Assembly: GCF_008632955.1 (NCBI RefSeq)
Contig: NZ_CP043959.1
Location: 5,580,001 to 5,644,000 of the forward strand
Direction: 5' to 3'
DNA length: 64,000 nucleotides
DNA from: Streptomyces tendae
GTDB taxonomy: Bacteria > Actinomycetota > Actinomycetes > Streptomycetales > Streptomycetaceae
Both the position numbers and the translations under genes were made by a program. The notes beneath the pieces were generated by a model that made no database searches, had not been told where the DNA came from, and worked only from the letters and a program-made list of their open reading frames with translations. Numbering within the stretch: the first letter of the stretch is position 1; each line of letters begins with the position of its first letter. Shown piece by piece: positions 63,150-64,000 of the stretch.

Positions 63150-63374
63150 TTACCCCGCGGTGTGGGAGGGGCCGATTTCCAGGCGGGTGCCTGCACCAAG
63201 CGCGCGGCGAGCGGCCGGGGGACGCGCAGCGCGGGGTCCGAGCACGCCCTTGGCGCGTAGTTCGGCCAGGTCGGACAGGCGGACGCCGGGAAGATCCTCG
63301 AGCAGATCGGCCTGAGCGGCTCCGATGGACGCGGGGCTGGCAGGGCCGGAGCCCAGGATGCGGCGGGCGGTCAC
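63150..63374 (-). CDS. Short hypothetical ORF
   Basis: Seventy-four codons reading GSGPASPASIGAAQADLLED and LPGVRLSDLAELRAKGVLGP before an Arg/Ala-rich end. No family is recognised and the start has weak RBS support. It lies downstream of the polymerase gene on the same strand and may be a fragment or a shadow. The surrounding spans 62898-63149 and 63375-63551 show nothing else. Confidence 0.25.
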   Translation of the reverse strand: MTARRILGSGPASPASIGAAQADLLEDLPGVRLSDLAELRAKGVLGPRAARPPAARRALGAGTRLEIGPSHTAG

Positions 63375-63551
63375 GTGATCATCGTACGGGCCGAGCCTGG
63401 CCCGCCACGCAGATCGTTGAGCCTGGCCGAGGAGTCAGGTCAGCGCCGTATCACCGCGTGCGGTGAGGACCTCGATGTAGGGCCGGTGCGGCAACAGGTG
63501 AGCGGGGTTCAACGCAGCACGAGAACGTTCCTTCAGCTGGGACGCACAGGT

Positions 63552-64000
63552 TCAGGAGGCGCGGCGGGTGGCGGCCGGGCCGATGGCGCCGGGCCCGTAC
63601 TTGTCGCGGATGCGGTCCGTGGCGGCTTCGGTAATCAGGCGGGCTTCGCGGGCGGTGTCCAGGCTGATCTGCTGGGCGACCTGATCGGCGTCGACGAGGT
63701 CGTCGCCTTTCAGGGCGATGCCGGTGAGGCGGCCGCGTTGCAGGCCGGCGGCGTCCATCAGCTGGTAGGCGAGGGTGCGCAGGTCGTCGTCGTGAGCGGA
63801 CGGCTCGGTCAGGCGGCGGGTTTTCTCCCAGGTGGTGCCGCCGGCGAAGCGCAGGGTGAGGGTCAGGGCGCGGGCGGCCTGGCCGCGGCGGCGCAGCCCT
63901 CGTCCCAGGTGCACGATCAGGTCGAGGAGGGTTGCGCGGACGGTGGCGCCGTCCAGGGTGTGGCGGTCGAAGGTGTGCCGGGCGGTCGCGGAGGAGGGCA
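63552..64000 (-). CDS. Y-family DNA polymerase (DinB-like), C-terminal part, cut by window edge
   Basis: The visible 149 codons correspond to the little-finger domain: RHTFDRHTLDGATVRATLLD, RGQAARALTLTLRFAGGTTW, RRLTEPSAHDDDLRTLAYQL, DAAGLQRGRLTGIALKGDDL and the terminal RDKYGPGAIGPAATRRAS. This pattern is typical of the extra DinB-like polymerases of Streptomyces, often carried on mobile elements. The catalytic palm domain lies beyond the right edge. It probably performs error-prone translesion synthesis. Confidence 0.82.
   Translation of the reverse strand, partial: PSSATARHTFDRHTLDGATVRATLLDLIVHLGRGLRRRGQAARALTLTLRFAGGTTWEKTRRLTEPSAHDDDLRTLAYQLMDAAGLQRGRLTGIALKGDDLVDADQVAQQISLDTAREARLITEAATDRIRDKYGPGAIGPAATRRAS

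Overview
The window is chromosomal DNA of a Streptomyces-type actinomycete. The base composition is very GC-rich, GTG starts are common, and the gene set is typical of the genus: hrdA beside dnaG, a MatB-type malonyl-CoA ligase, an MreB/Mbl-like protein, an assimilatory nasA/nirBD set, znuACB-zur, glyS, uppS and recO. From memory, the order mbl, ABC pair, hrdA, dnaG, dgt, nasA, nirB, ppdK, glyS, zinc transporter, zur, uppS, recO matches S. coelicolor around SCO2440-SCO2510. That synteny was not looked up.

Layout. 0-6 kb: a GH51 arabinofuranosidase cut by the left edge, a translationally coupled ImmA/IrrE-like protease and seven-TM protein followed by an FAD oxidoreductase, then an IclR regulator coupled to an SMP-30 lactonase. 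The GH51 and IclR upstream regions share an operator-like motif. 6-10.7 kb: four genes (hypothetical, ATP-grasp, matB, fused carboxyltransferase), each broken by one-base losses that mostly sit in G/C runs. 10.8-20 kb: mbl, a STAS-ANTAR regulator, three tRNA genes, a xylulokinase-like kinase and an asymmetric heterodimeric ABC exporter. 20-28.5 kb: hrdA and dnaG, an eCIS-cargo-like fragment, a ferredoxin-reductase-like flavoprotein, dgt, a sirohydrochlorin chelatase and a SanA-like protein.

28.5-43.9 kb: nitrate and nitrite assimilation (nasA; flavoprotein-nirB-nirD), with GlnR-box-like sites in front of both units and the chelatase nearby for siroheme. Interleaved are an M4 protease, a 97-bp tandem repeat array, a class F sortase with a small exported partner, a TauE-type permease, a PhoX-like phosphatase and two paralogous Excalibur surface proteins that share a PHO-box-like promoter element. 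44-60.6 kb: ppdK divergent from an LTA-synthase-like protein with repeated palindromes between them, dusB, an MFS exporter, a 69-bp repeat, an aldo/keto reductase-tetR unit with a 36-bp operator-like palindrome, glyS, znuA-znuC-znuB-zur, uppS and recO.

60.6-64 kb is accessory and decayed: a DUF1269-like membrane protein coupled to a broken potassium-channel gene, a truncated two-frame IS5-family transposase, a small membrane peptide and the C-terminus of a Y-family DNA polymerase running off the right edge. No CRISPR array, prophage or large biosynthetic cluster is visible. The most unusual items are the ImmA-7TM-FAD cassette inside an apparent sugar regulon, the paired Excalibur promoters, the eCIS-like orphan fragment, the tandem repeats and the localized run of frameshifts.
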